This document shows, one piece after another, positions 22,430 to 33,189 of a stretch of DNA of 64,000 nucleotides. Every line of letters starts with the position of its first letter. The first letter of the stretch is position 1. The translations under genes and the position numbers were made by a program. Source of the DNA: Odontocerum albicorne (lineage: Eukaryota; Arthropoda; Insecta; Trichoptera; Odontoceridae); the NCBI GenBank assembly GCA_949825065.1, contig OX463863.1, positions 20,980,251-21,044,250 of the forward strand, read 5' to 3'. The notes below the pieces were generated by a model. It ran no database searches. It had not been told where the DNA came from and was given only the letters and a program-made list of their open reading frames with translations.

Positions 22430-22741
22430 GCTAACAACACGCCTAGTGCATCTTCTTCGCAGCCTTCAGACGCTAACAACACGCCTAGTGCGTTCTTCTT
22501 CGCAGCCTTCAGGCGCTAACAACGTGCCTAGTGCGTTCTTCTTCGCAGCCTTCAGACGCTAACAACGCGCCCAGTGCATTCTTCTTCGCAGCCTTTAGAC
22601 GCTAACAACGCGCCTAGTGCGTTCTTCTTCGCAGCCTTCAGACGCTAACAACGCGCCTAGCGCGCTCTTCTTCACAGCTTTCAGACGATAACAACGCGCC
22701 TAGTGCGTTCTTCTTCGCAGTCTTCAGGCGCTAACAACGCG
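22430..22741. repeat. Tandem array of about 43-bp units
   Basis: Seven units plus a partial one start near 22430, 22472, 22515, 22558, 22601, 22644, 22687 and 22730. The unit begins gctaacaac and continues with 'gcctagtgcgttcttcttcg'. It is richer in G and C than its surroundings. Units differ by a few substitutions and one length change. Confidence 0.9.
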
Positions 22742-22843
22742 ATTTTGTATGCAAATATTTAGTTTCAAATGGAGGGTGGGTACTACTAGACAACACCAAA
22801 TTAAATCGCACCTAATTTTACATCTCTTTTTTGTTTTAATTTG

Positions 22844-23205
22844 AATAATTAGTCAGCTACACGTGAATCACCTTAATAATTAGTAAGCCACACGTGAATT
22901 ACCTTAATAATTAGTTAGCCACACGTGAACTACCTTAATAATTGGTAAGCCACACGTGAATTACCTTAATAATTAGTAAGCCACACGTGAATTACCTTAA
23001 TAATTAGTTAGCCACACGTGAATTACCTTAATAATTAGTCAGCCACACATGAATTACCTTAATAATTAGTAAGCTACACATGAATTACTTTAATAATTAG
23101 TCAGCCACATGTGAATTACTTTAATAATTAGTCAGCCAAATGTGAATTACCTTAATTAATTAGTCAGCCACACGTAAATTACCTTAATAATTTGATAGCA
23201 TTGAA
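22844..23205. repeat. Tandem array of 31-bp units with CACGTG
   Basis: About eleven units with the core 'aataattagt' and 'cacacgtgaattacctt' follow each other. The first six contain the palindrome CACGTG. Later ones have CACATG, ACATGTG, AAATGTG or CACGTA. It lies about 100 bp after the 43-bp array. Confidence 0.9.
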
Positions 23206-23409
23206 TGTGTTAACTTGATCCAGTTTTTGAACACTTTTTTGGATCTCAGGATTTTGCATTTCAGTTATGATATTGTGTTGGAACTCAAAATTCAATTCGT
23301 AAATTTGTACGTATTTTTGCAAAAAAATCGATCGTTTGAAATATCGAATACGTATACATTTTTATTTAAAATATAAATATTTCAAGCGAGTAAAATGCTC
23401 ATCAAATGA

Positions 23410-23649
23410 TTAAGTTCTGTTATTATTGTACTCATAAAAACTGAAATTATCAGCAATTGGCACAACATACACGTATGTGTATGTATCTCCTGCTTGGTTG
23501 GTTGAAAGAGATTGCAGTAGGGCGACAAATCCCTCGATTGTAGCATTGTACAGTGAAGTACCATCGACTTCGAGGCCGAGCAACAATTTAAGTAAAATCG
23601 GTAGCAATAAACGAGCTTCTTCCAACAAAATGAAAAATTTCTTCCCCAT
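23410..23649 (-). CDS. Hypothetical short ORF, copied in both arms
   Basis: A 79-residue frame starts MGKKFFILLEEARLL and ends SFYEYNNNRT. Its counterpart at 63596-63835 is also open and differs at only a handful of residues. I do not recognise a family. A second, longer frame (23382-23873) overlaps it in another phase and is also open in both arms. The few base differences change residues in the short frame, so selection for a protein is not shown. It may be part of an unidentified element. Confidence 0.2.
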   Translation of the reverse strand: MGKKFFILLEEARLLLPILLKLLLGLEVDGTSLYNATIEGFVALLQSLSTNQAGDTYTYVYVVPIADNFSFYEYNNNRT

Positions 23650-23727
23650 ATGTGATCACGACTGCAATTCCTTCCCCATATGTGATCACGACTGCAATTC
23701 CTTCCCCATATGTGATCACGACTGCAA
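23641..23727. repeat. Triplicated 30-bp repeat
   Basis: Three tandem units of 30 bp begin 'cttccccatatgtgatcacg'; the first two are identical and the third changes at its end. Each contains the palindromes CATATG and TGATCA. The same three units occur inverted at 63518-63608. Confidence 0.95.
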
Positions 23728-24073
23728 GTTTTCTCATTATGGTTTATATATGCTCCAACCGGTTTTAAATTAATAAAAATACAATAACCATTAAAAGCGG
23801 TTTTCCCGTTGATGGTTAGTATTATACAATATAATAGCCGGACTGGATTCGGAATTAAGATACATACCAACAACTGATATAAAGTTACAACAATATATGT
23901 ATGTAAAAGTTATGACTGTATTTGCAAAAATTATGACAGTATACTCGAATGTAATAAAGTTCGGTTATTTGTAAATAGGGTTCAACTCACATTTTAAAAT
24001 ATTCAGGTATGGTCGGATCAAGTTAATGAAATTTAGAAGGAAGGAAATGTAAAATGTTAAAGAAATTGTAGTA

Positions 24074-25024
24074 CGAGGCATATCCAGAAACTAAGTGTAC
24101 TGAATTTTTGTAGGTTACAATTTTTTTTATTTAAACAAAAAAAATTACGTGGTTACCGTAGTACATATGTAAGCTATTTTTCCACATAGTCGCCATTCCT
24201 CTCAATGCAGGTGGTGAAGCGGGGTATCAACTTTTTGATGCCTTCCTCGAAGTAGTTTCCCGCCAACCCCTCCGTCCACTTCTCCACCTCTTCCTTTACC
24301 TCCTCGTCGGTTGAAAACCTTTTTCCACCCATGTGCAGCTTTAGGGAGGTAAAGAGATAGTAATCTGAAGGTGCTAGGTCAGGGGAATGCGCGGGATGGT
24401 TCAGGACATCCCATTTAAACGAGGCGAGCAGTTCCTTCATGGTGCCGTGTGTGGTCTTGCATTGTCGTGCAGCAGGCAGACTCCCTTTGTCAGTATGCCT
24501 CTCCTCTTGTTCTGAATCGCCCTCCGCAATTTTTTTAGGGTCTCACAGTATCTTGCAGAGTTGAAGGTTTCCCCTTGAGGCATATATTCAATTAAAATTA
24601 TGCCTTGACAGTCCCAAAACAAGGATGCCATGATTTTCTTGGCTGAAATTGTGGTTTTGAACTTTTTGGCGGAGGGTGAAGAGGTGTGACGCCACTGTTG
24701 AGACTGCCTTTTGGTTTCAGGCGTGTAGTGTGCCACCCAAGTTTCATCTCCAGTAACGATGGAACGGAGAAATTCATCTCCATGGAGTTTGCAGCGCCTC
24801 AAAAACTCTTGCACGGCCTCCGCTCTATTCAACTTGGCGGGAGATTCGATTGACATTTTTCACGAAACGTGTTGTCGCGTCGACACTTCTCAATGTACTG
24901 ACCTCGAATTGGTCTCGTTGCGGAGGGGAAGAGTCAGGCTACACGGAAATGTAGCCAACATGTCGAAAATAAAATCCATCCGGTCGTGAGAGCCTCAGTA
25001 CACTTACTTTCTGGATACGCCTCG
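24074..25024 (-). mobile_element. Internally deleted mariner, left-arm copy
   Basis: Ends read cgaggcatatccagaaa and, at the other side, tttctggatacgcctcg, with TA at 24072-24073 and 25025-25026. The 951-bp element keeps transposase residues MSIESPAK at the start, then jumps to EFLRRCKLHGDEF. The helix-turn-helix region is therefore deleted. It retains TGDETW, LLHDNARPH and YYLF with SPDLAPSD. A 4-base deletion after HDNARPHTA shifts the frame. The arm copy at 62220-63171 occupies the same site. Confidence 0.9.
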
Positions 25025-25229
25025 TAATTGCCATGGAAGATGAATCTTTCAGTTTGATTTGTAAATATTGCATACTTTCTTAAGTGCAGCATATAATAAA
25101 AATGTATCGATGGTCGTCAATCATACTCGATTATGACGGATAGTCTACCGATAATGTTACTTTTTTCAAATTCTTCATTTAAAATTTGATCTATTTTATA
25201 AATGGAATATTTTAAAACTGTAAACCTCT

Positions 25230-25670
25230 TCACAAATTCAAGTGTCCTGGGTGTTGCCGCTTCACAAGTGTTTAGTGGAGTAAGTCCCCAAGGCTGAACG
25301 GTGTCTAATGAGAAACTATCTGCACTTGGATCAGGTTGCCACTAATTGGGGCAACTTCAACACTAAAGCTTGTGGAAAGCTTATTAAAAATTCAATTTGA
25401 CAACACTAACACACTCCTCTTCCTGAATAATGGCCATGCACTCCTATATCTGATGGAGTATACGCTGTGTCTTCATCTTCTTAAATAATGGCTGTGACCT
25501 TCTATGTATGGAATATACGCCAGATATGCATTGTCTTCTTCATGAGTAATGGCTGTGACTATACGAGTGTCAGGCGAAGGCGCAGTGTCCATTCATCTTT
25601 CTTCTTCTTGAATAATGGCCGTGAACTCCTATACTATATATGAAGGAGACTACGCCAGTGTCAAGTGATG
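25230..25670 (-). repeat. R2 block, inverted, with shared flank
   Basis: Diverged units of about 50 bp with 'aataatggccgtgaactcc' run through 25420-25660. The preceding 170 bp, which matches 61830-62030 in the other arm, is not otherwise recognised and shows no gene. Confidence 0.55.
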
Positions 25671-25959
25671 TCCACTTCATAGGATCTTGGTAGTTCTATT
25701 TACATCGGCGCATCCAAAGTTGGTATTTTGAGTATACGAGTACTTAAGCAACTCGGTCCAGGACTATTGTTATCAAGTGACATACTATGGAGTTAAATTA
25801 TTTTACAACTTTGTAGTTTTGTTGTAATTTAAAGAACTATCGATATTTATATATCATACATGTATTTTATAACAGCATAATTTTGTTATGGTTAGTGAAA
25901 TGAAGGATGATATTAAGTATGGACATTTTATTGAGGCTCAACAGGTAGGAAAGATTTGG

Positions 25960-26930
25960 GGGAGTAATATTTTTGTTTGTTTCTTAAACGTAAACAGAAA
26001 GTATTTAGAGAACAGGAGAAAAAATATGTTCACGATTTCCGTCCTCCTGGCCACACTCAAACAAAGAAGAGTCTCTTATATGGAGAGCGGCCAGGTGGAC
26101 AGGGGAACAACAATGCCCAAAACATATTCAGCTTATAATTTCCGTTTCTCTCCGAGTGCCTCTATAATTAGAAAACAAGGACTGGACTGGAATATGGGGT
26201 TGAATTGACGCATATTTTTTTCCTTTGGTGCGGCTCGTGACAGTCCAGTAATTTGTCCACTCCTCCATCGTCGAAGAGCGCGCCAAAGGTAATAAGTCTT
26301 GTGTTGATGTGTACTTACATTTGTCTGTGTTTCCTGTAGATGTTGCATCTTTAGTTAAGGTATCTGCTTCTTCATTACCTGAAACGCGTCAATGACTGTG
26401 AACCCAAGCCAGCGCGACTTTGAGGCCCGCCTTTTCAAGGTTGGACATGGTTTCCCTCATATTGAGTGTTATGCTATTTTGGAATCGAAATGGGAGCTCT
26501 CTAATTGCTTGGAGGGAACATAGACAATCGGATACAATTAAAGTGTTTGGGATATTTAATTCTAAAGATGTTTGTAATGCCTCCAGGATTGCCAATGCCT
26601 CACCAGTAAATATAGTCGAAAATTTGGGTAGTTTAATTTTTTTCTTAATATTTAAGGTTTCGCAATATATTGCTATTCCTACATGTTCCTCATTAGCAAT
26701 CTTGGATCTGTCTGTGTAGAAGACAGTCCAGTCACTCCAATGGGTGTTAATGTGATTGACGAAGTCATAATTGGTGAGATGATTCGACTTATCAATACCG
26801 AGGGATTCAATAATGCGTATATAAAGGAGGGGACTAACGAATGAACCTTGAGGAAGACCCCTCCAACCTGTTCATGAGAAAGACACCTCATGCACTGATA
26901 GAAAGATGGAGGTTCTGATAAAAGATAAAA
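25960..26930 (-). mobile_element. Non-LTR retrotransposon RT/RNase H fragment
   Basis: On the minus strand a reverse transcriptase phrase (RGLPQGS-like, frameshifted here) is joined to an RNase H domain with STIFTGEALAILEAL-type sequence, LIVSDCLCSLQAI and LEKAGLKVALAWVHSH. The join skips the rest of the reverse transcriptase. It corresponds to 60330-61300 in the other arm and is related to 45960-48330. It directly abuts the zinc finger tail remnant of U5. Confidence 0.7.
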
Positions 26931-26984
26931 AAAAAATTATAACCTCAAATTCTTTTGTTTTAAAATAAAATAGGTTGTTTTTTC

Positions 26985-27142
26985 TAGCACGAATACTTGA
27001 ATGGCATATTAAGTAAAACAAATGTTTTCACACAATTCAAACATTTGTAGGGCTTCTTCTTCACTATGAATCCTCGAATGGGGTATTAAATTAGCATTAT
27101 CAGATAATGTCTTCACACATTGTTTACAGCTCAAGGGCTTGT
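26985..27142 (-). pseudogene. Zinc finger tail remnant after U5
   Basis: Beyond the U5 stop the minus strand still resembles fingers (KPYKCLNCVKTF-like, with shifts). The equivalent lies at 60078-60260 in the other arm. It shows that the exon once extended further. Confidence 0.6.
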
Positions 27143-30100
27143 CTAACTGTGAACTCTTTCATGAAATTTTAATTTATCTTTTCGTAAGAATGTCTTATCA
27201 CATTGTCCACAGCTGTAAGGCTTTTCTCCACTATGAATTCTTTCATGAGATTTTAATTTATCTTTTCGTAAGAATGTCTTATCACATTGTCCACAACTGT
27301 AAGGCTTCTCTCCACTATGAATCCTTTCATGAGATTTTAAAATACGTTTTTGAGAGAATGTCTTATCACATTGTCCACAGCTGTAAGGCTTTTCTCCACT
27401 ATGAATACTTTCATGACTTTTTAAAGTACCTTTTCGTAAGAATGTCTTATCACATTCTCCACAACTGTAAGGCTTCTCTCCACTATGAGTCCTTTCATGA
27501 TCATTCAAATAATCTTTTCGTGAGAATGTCTTTTCACATTGTCCACAGCTGTAAAGTTTTTCTCCACTATGAATCCTTTCATGAGATTTCAAATTATATT
27601 TTCGTGAGAATGTCTTATCACATTGTCCACAGCAGTAAAGTTTTTCTCCACTGTGAATCCTTTCATGAGATTTCAAATTATATTTTAGAGAGAAGGTCTT
27701 ATCACATTGTCCACAGCTGTAAAGTTTTTCTCCACTATGAATCCTTTTATGAGATTTTAAATTACATTTTTGCATGAATGTCTTATCACATTGTCGACAG
27801 CTGTAAGGCTTCTCTGCACTATGAATCCTTTCATGAGAATTTAAATCACGTTTATTTGAGAATGTCTTATCACATTGTTCACAGCTGTAATACTTCTCTA
27901 CACTATGACTCCTTTCATGAGATTTCAAATGGCATTTTTGTGAGAATGTCTTATCACACTGTCCACAACTGTAAGGCTTCTCTCCACTATGAATCCTTTC
28001 ATGAGGTTTTAAATCTCCTTTTCGTAAGAATGTCTTATCACATTGTCTACAGCTGTAAGGCTTTTCTCCACTATGAATTCTTTCATGAGATTTTAATTTA
28101 TCTTTTCGTAAGAATGTCTTATCACATTGTCCACAACTGTAAGACTTCTCTCCACTATGAATCCTTTCATGAGATTTTAAAATACGTTTTTGAGAGAAGG
28201 TCTTATCACATTGTCCACAGCTGTATGGCTTCTCTCCACTTTGAATCCTTTCATGATCTTTTAATTTATCTTTTCGTGAGAATGTCCGTGAACAATTTCC
28301 ACAACCATAAGAATTGTCGGCAGATGCATTATTTTTATAATGTTTTAAACTCATTTTTTGTGTAAATAACTTTTTACAATTTTTAAAGCTGCAGGGATTT
28401 TCTCCTCTATGAAATCTTAATTTGCGTTTATAATTTGAATTGTTGGAGAACATGTTTCCACAATGTTCAAAGCCATGAGAACCATTTTCACTGATATTCT
28501 CTTTACTTAAATGGTTGCTCATATCACCTGAATCTAAAAATATGTGAAAATTAAGACAAAATCTCTGAATTATTGAAGGGTTGAGAAGATAGGTCTTAGT
28601 TCTTTTAGTAATTAAGTATTTCTCAAATTTGAATTCTTTGATTCATACACTTAACTTGTATTCAATTGTTAACTTGAATACAAGTTAATTGTATGAAATT
28701 GACAGTTAAGATGAATAAATAAATATTTTAACTTTATTAATTGCTCTAAGGCTTAACTTGAATCCTATTTCAAACCAAATTTAATAATTATGTTGTGCAG
28801 ATTTTAATGAATAAGCAAAAACTTATTCAGATTACAATTAAAATAATTATACTCACTCGTTATTGCATGCGTGTCAGAAACATCAACAGTCTCTGTGTTA
28901 CTGTCTCGAGCACATTCCTTTTTTATATCCACTTCCTGTATGTCCATAGCAAAATCAGGTAATACTGGCGCAGTATCCTCTTCTACATTTTCTTCTTTTA
29001 TGGGAAAATCTGAATCGATTTGAAAGACCATGTCATGCGAGTGCTTATGTGAACTCATGACTGAGGTTCTTTCTTTATTGAATGTATCATAAGATGGCTG
29101 GGCTTTAATATCTATGAAAAAAACACACAAGTTCAAGTATTCTGAAGTCATAAAACAAATAGATAATATATTATCAACAACTTGAAACCTCGTTCGTTTC
29201 ACTTTCTGTTAATAAGTCTGAACTGACAATAAGGCCAACACAGCACTCATAGAGCTATCTTATCTTAATATGGTATGGCTTTTTAGCTACTACAATATTA
29301 TGTGACTCAAGAACACTATTAGGTCGAATGCTCAAAAAGATTGACGGTGCAGTTAATATATATAATAGTCCCGAGTTAGGGGCAGAAGAAAAATAAGGGC
29401 GATGATTTGGTTCTCATCAGCAGAACTGCCTTATATAAATAGTCTACAGATGTTATTGATTCATTTTTTAATAGTTTCAACGCCAAGCACTGAATTATCC
29501 ACATATATCACAGGCCAGTGTGGTGATATAAGCGTTAATAATGTTGAGTTTATATTACCAATTCAACATATGGTTCTATTTTTTTACAATCAGTACAGAT
29601 ACTGCCATGATCATGAATATTTTGTCACATGTTAACATACATTCTGATCCAGATATTGTCATTTTTCTTAAGTGATCTATTTGACAGCCATTATGTGTTG
29701 CAATATTTTTATGGCATAAATTTATATAAAGAACGAAATTAAATTTGTGCATTGCGTTTCATATTCTACATTTTTTAGTGTAGTGATAACTTTGAATTAG
29801 AGTTCGAGACAAGAAAAAATCATTGAATTCAATCAAAATGAGGTATACAACATAACAGAACATCAACATACCGTGATTAATCAACTTTTTTTACTTATTA
29901 TGATTGAAATATTTTTCAAAATAAAAATGTCTAAAACATTCTGGCCGAAAAGTAGACACCACCTTATCCATGCCTGGTATGGAATAGGTGGTGTGTACCT
30001 GTAGGTTAAACACCACTCATAAAACATAAGTTAATTGATTGTCATATCTCACATATTTATTTTATTTTAACAATATAAGTTTATAAAGTTTACTTGGGTC

Positions 30101-30277
30101 TGTGGGATTATCAACAACGTGTCTGGAATCTGCGCTGATATCTTGCGCACATTCCTGTTTGATATCTGGCTCATGTACACTGATATCATACTGGGGGAAC
30201 ACTGCTGCAGTGTCTCCATCTTTTGCCTTTTCTTCTTTCACCATTACATCTGCACTTTTGTATAGCTGAGGATCCAT
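27143..30277 (-). CDS. C2H2 zinc finger protein, unit U5 (3 coding exons)
   Basis: Coding parts on the minus strand are 30277-30094, 29111-28857 and 28533-27143, joined in phase 1 to give 609 residues. The acceptor before the start (ttccag), the exon A donor (GTAAAC), the exon B acceptor (catag) and donor (GTGAGT), and the exon C acceptor (tttttag) are all present. Exon A has VKEE and IKQE (here DIKQE follows HEPD), and exon B has IKEE and IKKE. Exon C begins with two degenerate fingers (FEHCGNMF and CSFKNCKKLF) and a third whose last His is Gln. Thirteen canonical fingers with HSGEKPY linkers follow. The frame is free of lesions. A nuclear DNA-binding regulator is likely from the family. The counterpart U6 in the other arm is broken, so U5 is the surviving copy of this pair. 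Confidence 0.8.
29951..30007 (-). repeat. Intronic foldback hairpin (U5)
   Basis: The same foldback as in U2 lies in intron 1, with arms around 'tgcctggtatgg'. Its outer sequence ends in 'gtacctgtaggtt' at the gene-proximal side. Confidence 0.8.
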
Positions 30278-30419
30278 CTATGACCTGGAAACATTCGCAA
30301 TAGTTTAACAATGAATTTATAATATGTTTACCCTTTCATGTCAGAAAGGATAAAACTATATTTAATGCTTGATATTAGTTAATGAAACCTTTTGTGACAT
30401 GATAATCTTCTTTGTAATT

Positions 30420-31440
30420 TAACAGGACACAACTCGCTTGTGCTCCCCTGATGACGAGGTGAAAACCTTGAAACCGGTAGGGTTATACTGTTACATAAAG
30501 TGGAATAAACAGCGTTTGAAAAATCAACTTACAATGTCTTAAAACCTCCACAAAGTTAATGCCTTTACTTTAAATAATATAATAATCTTCTTTGTTAGTG
30601 GTGTGTGTAGATTTACTTTCCAGAGTTCTTTTTAAAATATTTATGATGTTGTATGAACACTACACAAATGCATTACACTACATCTAAAGCTTAATGACAT
30701 TATTTTTCGATTTATTAAACACCGTTTATTCCACTTTTTGTAATGGTATAACCCTACCAGTTTCAAGGCTTTCACCTCATCTTCAGGGGAGCACTAACAA
30801 AACTGAATTATGTTTGAACTGATATTGATATACATGCTTCTAACGGTTGGGGACATTTCGGTTGGGGAATAAGGGCTGAGGGAGACTTGGGACAACCTCG
30901 GCGAGCAGCGGAGATTCTTGGTATATATGTGTTTTTCCAGATGTTCACCTCGATTTACTGACTTAGAAATTTTTAGGGCCTCCAATCTGTCCAATTTATT
31001 TAATTTACTACTGATATGTAAGAATAAAGCATCATCGATAGAAAAAGTATGGTTTTCACGGTGACAATGATTAGACATTTCAGAATAAATTAGAGGATTT
31101 AGGGCGGATTTGCTTTCACGAAATCTCTTTTCAAACGATCTGCCTGTCTTTCTTACATAGAAATTATCACAGTCAGCACATAAAAGCATGCAATAACGAG
31201 TGAGTATAATTATTTTAATTGTATTCTGAATAAGTTTTCGATTATTGATTAAATTCTTAACAATATAACCATTCTTTATTTGGTTTGAAATAGGATTCAA
31301 GTTAAGCCTTAGCATAAATAATAAAGTTAAGATGAGGTGTGCACCTTGAAATTGGTAGGGTTATACCGTTACAAAAAGTGGAATAAACAGTGTTTGATAA
31401 AATAAATTACAATGTCTTTAAACCTCCAGAACGTTAATGC
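30420..31440 (-). mobile_element. Penelope-like debris with GIY-YIG domain, upstream of U5
   Basis: A minus-strand frame (about 31190-30800) reads LLCADCDNFYVRKTGRSFEKRF, then NPLIYSEMSNHCHRENHTF, the GIY-YIG domain with its Y-x-R/G-K-T core. Tail copies with GAAACCGGTAGGG lie at 30445-30510 (+), 30735-30800 (inverted) and 31333-31400 (+). At 31186-31325 the domain is joined to a piece of zinc finger exon B and its intron. The whole complex recurs inverted at 56080-57010. Confidence 0.65.
31186..31325 (+). pseudogene. Exon B 3' end and intron piece inside Penelope-like debris
   Basis: The stretch 'gcatgcaataacgagtgagt' is the exact 3' end of exon B with its donor. About 120 bp of intron 2 sequence follow. 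It is fused to the GIY-YIG fragment on the left and to a Penelope-like tail on the right. No other part of the exon is present. Confidence 0.75.
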
Positions 31441-31689
31441 CTTAACTATAAACAATATATAAAATATAAAGCTTAATGTGTTACTGTCACATATCAGAAG
31501 AGTTTTAAACGTGTTTTTGTAGTTTATCTGGCCTTGGTAATTTTACTGCTGTTTTCTTACCAAATATGTTTATCTGAACATATGCAAATGCAGAGTAGTA
31601 CCTTATCTAATGGTCACAAGCACTAGGATTTTTTTTAAATAACATAAAAATGTCATTTTTCGTTTAAAGGAAGTATACTTGATTTTTTT

Positions 31690-32340
31690 TGCAAAAGACA
31701 CTTGATTTTATTGTAAAAGAGCTAATATAGTTCATGAAAAAAAGTGTAAAACCTCTATTGTACTGATGTAACGCTATCCCAGCAGATCAACTGTCAAAAT
31801 GAACTGAGGTAAAAGTATGCCTTTTAAAAACACAAAATGTCACTTAATCAAGCAGCGCACACTGATGTACTAACGAAAATATTGACAAAATAAATCGGAT
31901 ATTTTCAATCCCTAATGGACGGATCAATTCGACAGGAATAACACTATTCTTTCTGAATAATGGCCATGCATTCCTATATCTGATGGAGTATACGCAGTGA
32001 CTTCATCTTGGCCGTGAACGTAAGGTATGGAGTATTCGCCAGATACGCGGTGGCGGCTTCTTGGATAATGACCGTAAATTCCTCTATATGAAGGAATATA
32101 CGCCAGTGTCAAGTGATGCTTTATTGACAGTTCTTCTTGAATAATGACCGTGAACTCCTTTGTATGAAGGATAAACGCCTTTGTTCAATGATTTTATTGA
32201 CAGTTATACACCGTAGAAAAAAAAACATAAACCCAAATTCTTTCTTTTTCTCTCTTTGAATAATGGCCGTGAGAATACCTGAAGGAGTATACGCCAGTGT
32301 CAAGTGTAGGCCAATTGCCTTAATAGATGGAAAGCTATTA
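31690..32340 (-). repeat. R3/R2 blocks, inverted
   Basis: R3 ('cccagcagatcaactgtcaa') runs into R2 units of about 50 bp with 'aataatggccatgcattcc'. The arrangement matches 53500-53985 and, inverted, 55290-55710. Nothing coding is seen. Confidence 0.65.
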
Positions 32341-32357
32341 AATTGCTTGTATAAATT

Positions 32358-32782
32358 CAGGGCTGTGGAGTCGGAGTTGGAGTCTAAGTAAGTATCTAGA
32401 AATCGTAAAAGATTCAGCATTGATCGTTACAGCATTACCGCCAACCCAAGTATCCGTAGAGCGGTTATTTTCCGCTCTTAAAATTCTTAATTCTGATTTG
32501 AGAGCCTCTACGAATACAGATTTAATAGAAGCAATGTTGTTTTTAAGAATAAAGTCTAATAAATAATTATTAAAGTTTGATCTTGTTTTATTTTTATCCG
32601 TATAACATGAAAAAAATGGCTATATGCAAAGGTAGGAAACAACCTGATAAAATTGAGCTTTTTTGAGTCGGAGTTGTGGAGTCGGAGTCGTGGAGTCGGA
32701 GTTGTGGAGTCGGAGTCGTGTTGTTGGTAAATATAGGAATCGAAGTCGGAGTCGTGTTTTTTTTTTCGACTCCACAGCCCTG
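32358..32782 (+). mobile_element. hAT-type non-autonomous element, second copy
   Basis: This 425-bp copy has ends cagggctgtggagtcgg and ccacagccctg, and a near-perfect 8-bp duplication (tataaatt and cataaatt). From about 32454 it reads VERLFSALKILNSDLRAS and continues through DLIEAMLFL to a stop, the end of a hAT dimerisation domain without the internal stop seen at 11511-12212. The other arm of the inverted duplication has an uninterrupted site near 55245-55260. Confidence 0.8.
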
Positions 32783-33189
32783 CATAAATTATTAGTTTTA
32801 TTCAAATCAGAGAGTCCAAGACCAAATGTGTTTACTAAAAATTATTATGAAGTTGCACTGAAAACAAACATTAAAATAGATATTTTTTGTTTGCATTATG
32901 ATTGAGAGATCGCTGACATATTGAAAATATTGAAAACTATCATTCATACGTATTGATCGCAACTTCATATTTCAATTAGACATAAAAAAAATGAAATTAC
33001 TTTCGGCGAAGGCATTTTTTTTAAATATGCGTGATGTTAAAAAATATGACGAATGTACATAATTATTCATGTTCATGTCATTATAAGACGTCTTTCCAAA
33101 ATTTCTATATTTTTTAAGGGTAATAATAAAAGTTTGAAACACTATATCACTATGAATAGTCAAATAGTGTTTCAAACTTTTATTGTTTG

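Noticed and set aside
22430..23205. CRISPR-like array
   Set aside because: Units are directly adjacent with no unique spacers, and the context is a eukaryotic genome.
24759..24989. 76-residue plus-strand frame (also 40737-40970, 62255-62557)
   Set aside because: It is the reverse complement of the mariner transposase N-terminal region in all three copies.
32594..32905. Threonine/proline- and serine/arginine-rich short frames around 32594-32905
   Set aside because: They come from the repeated 'gagtcg' end of the hAT element read in several frames.
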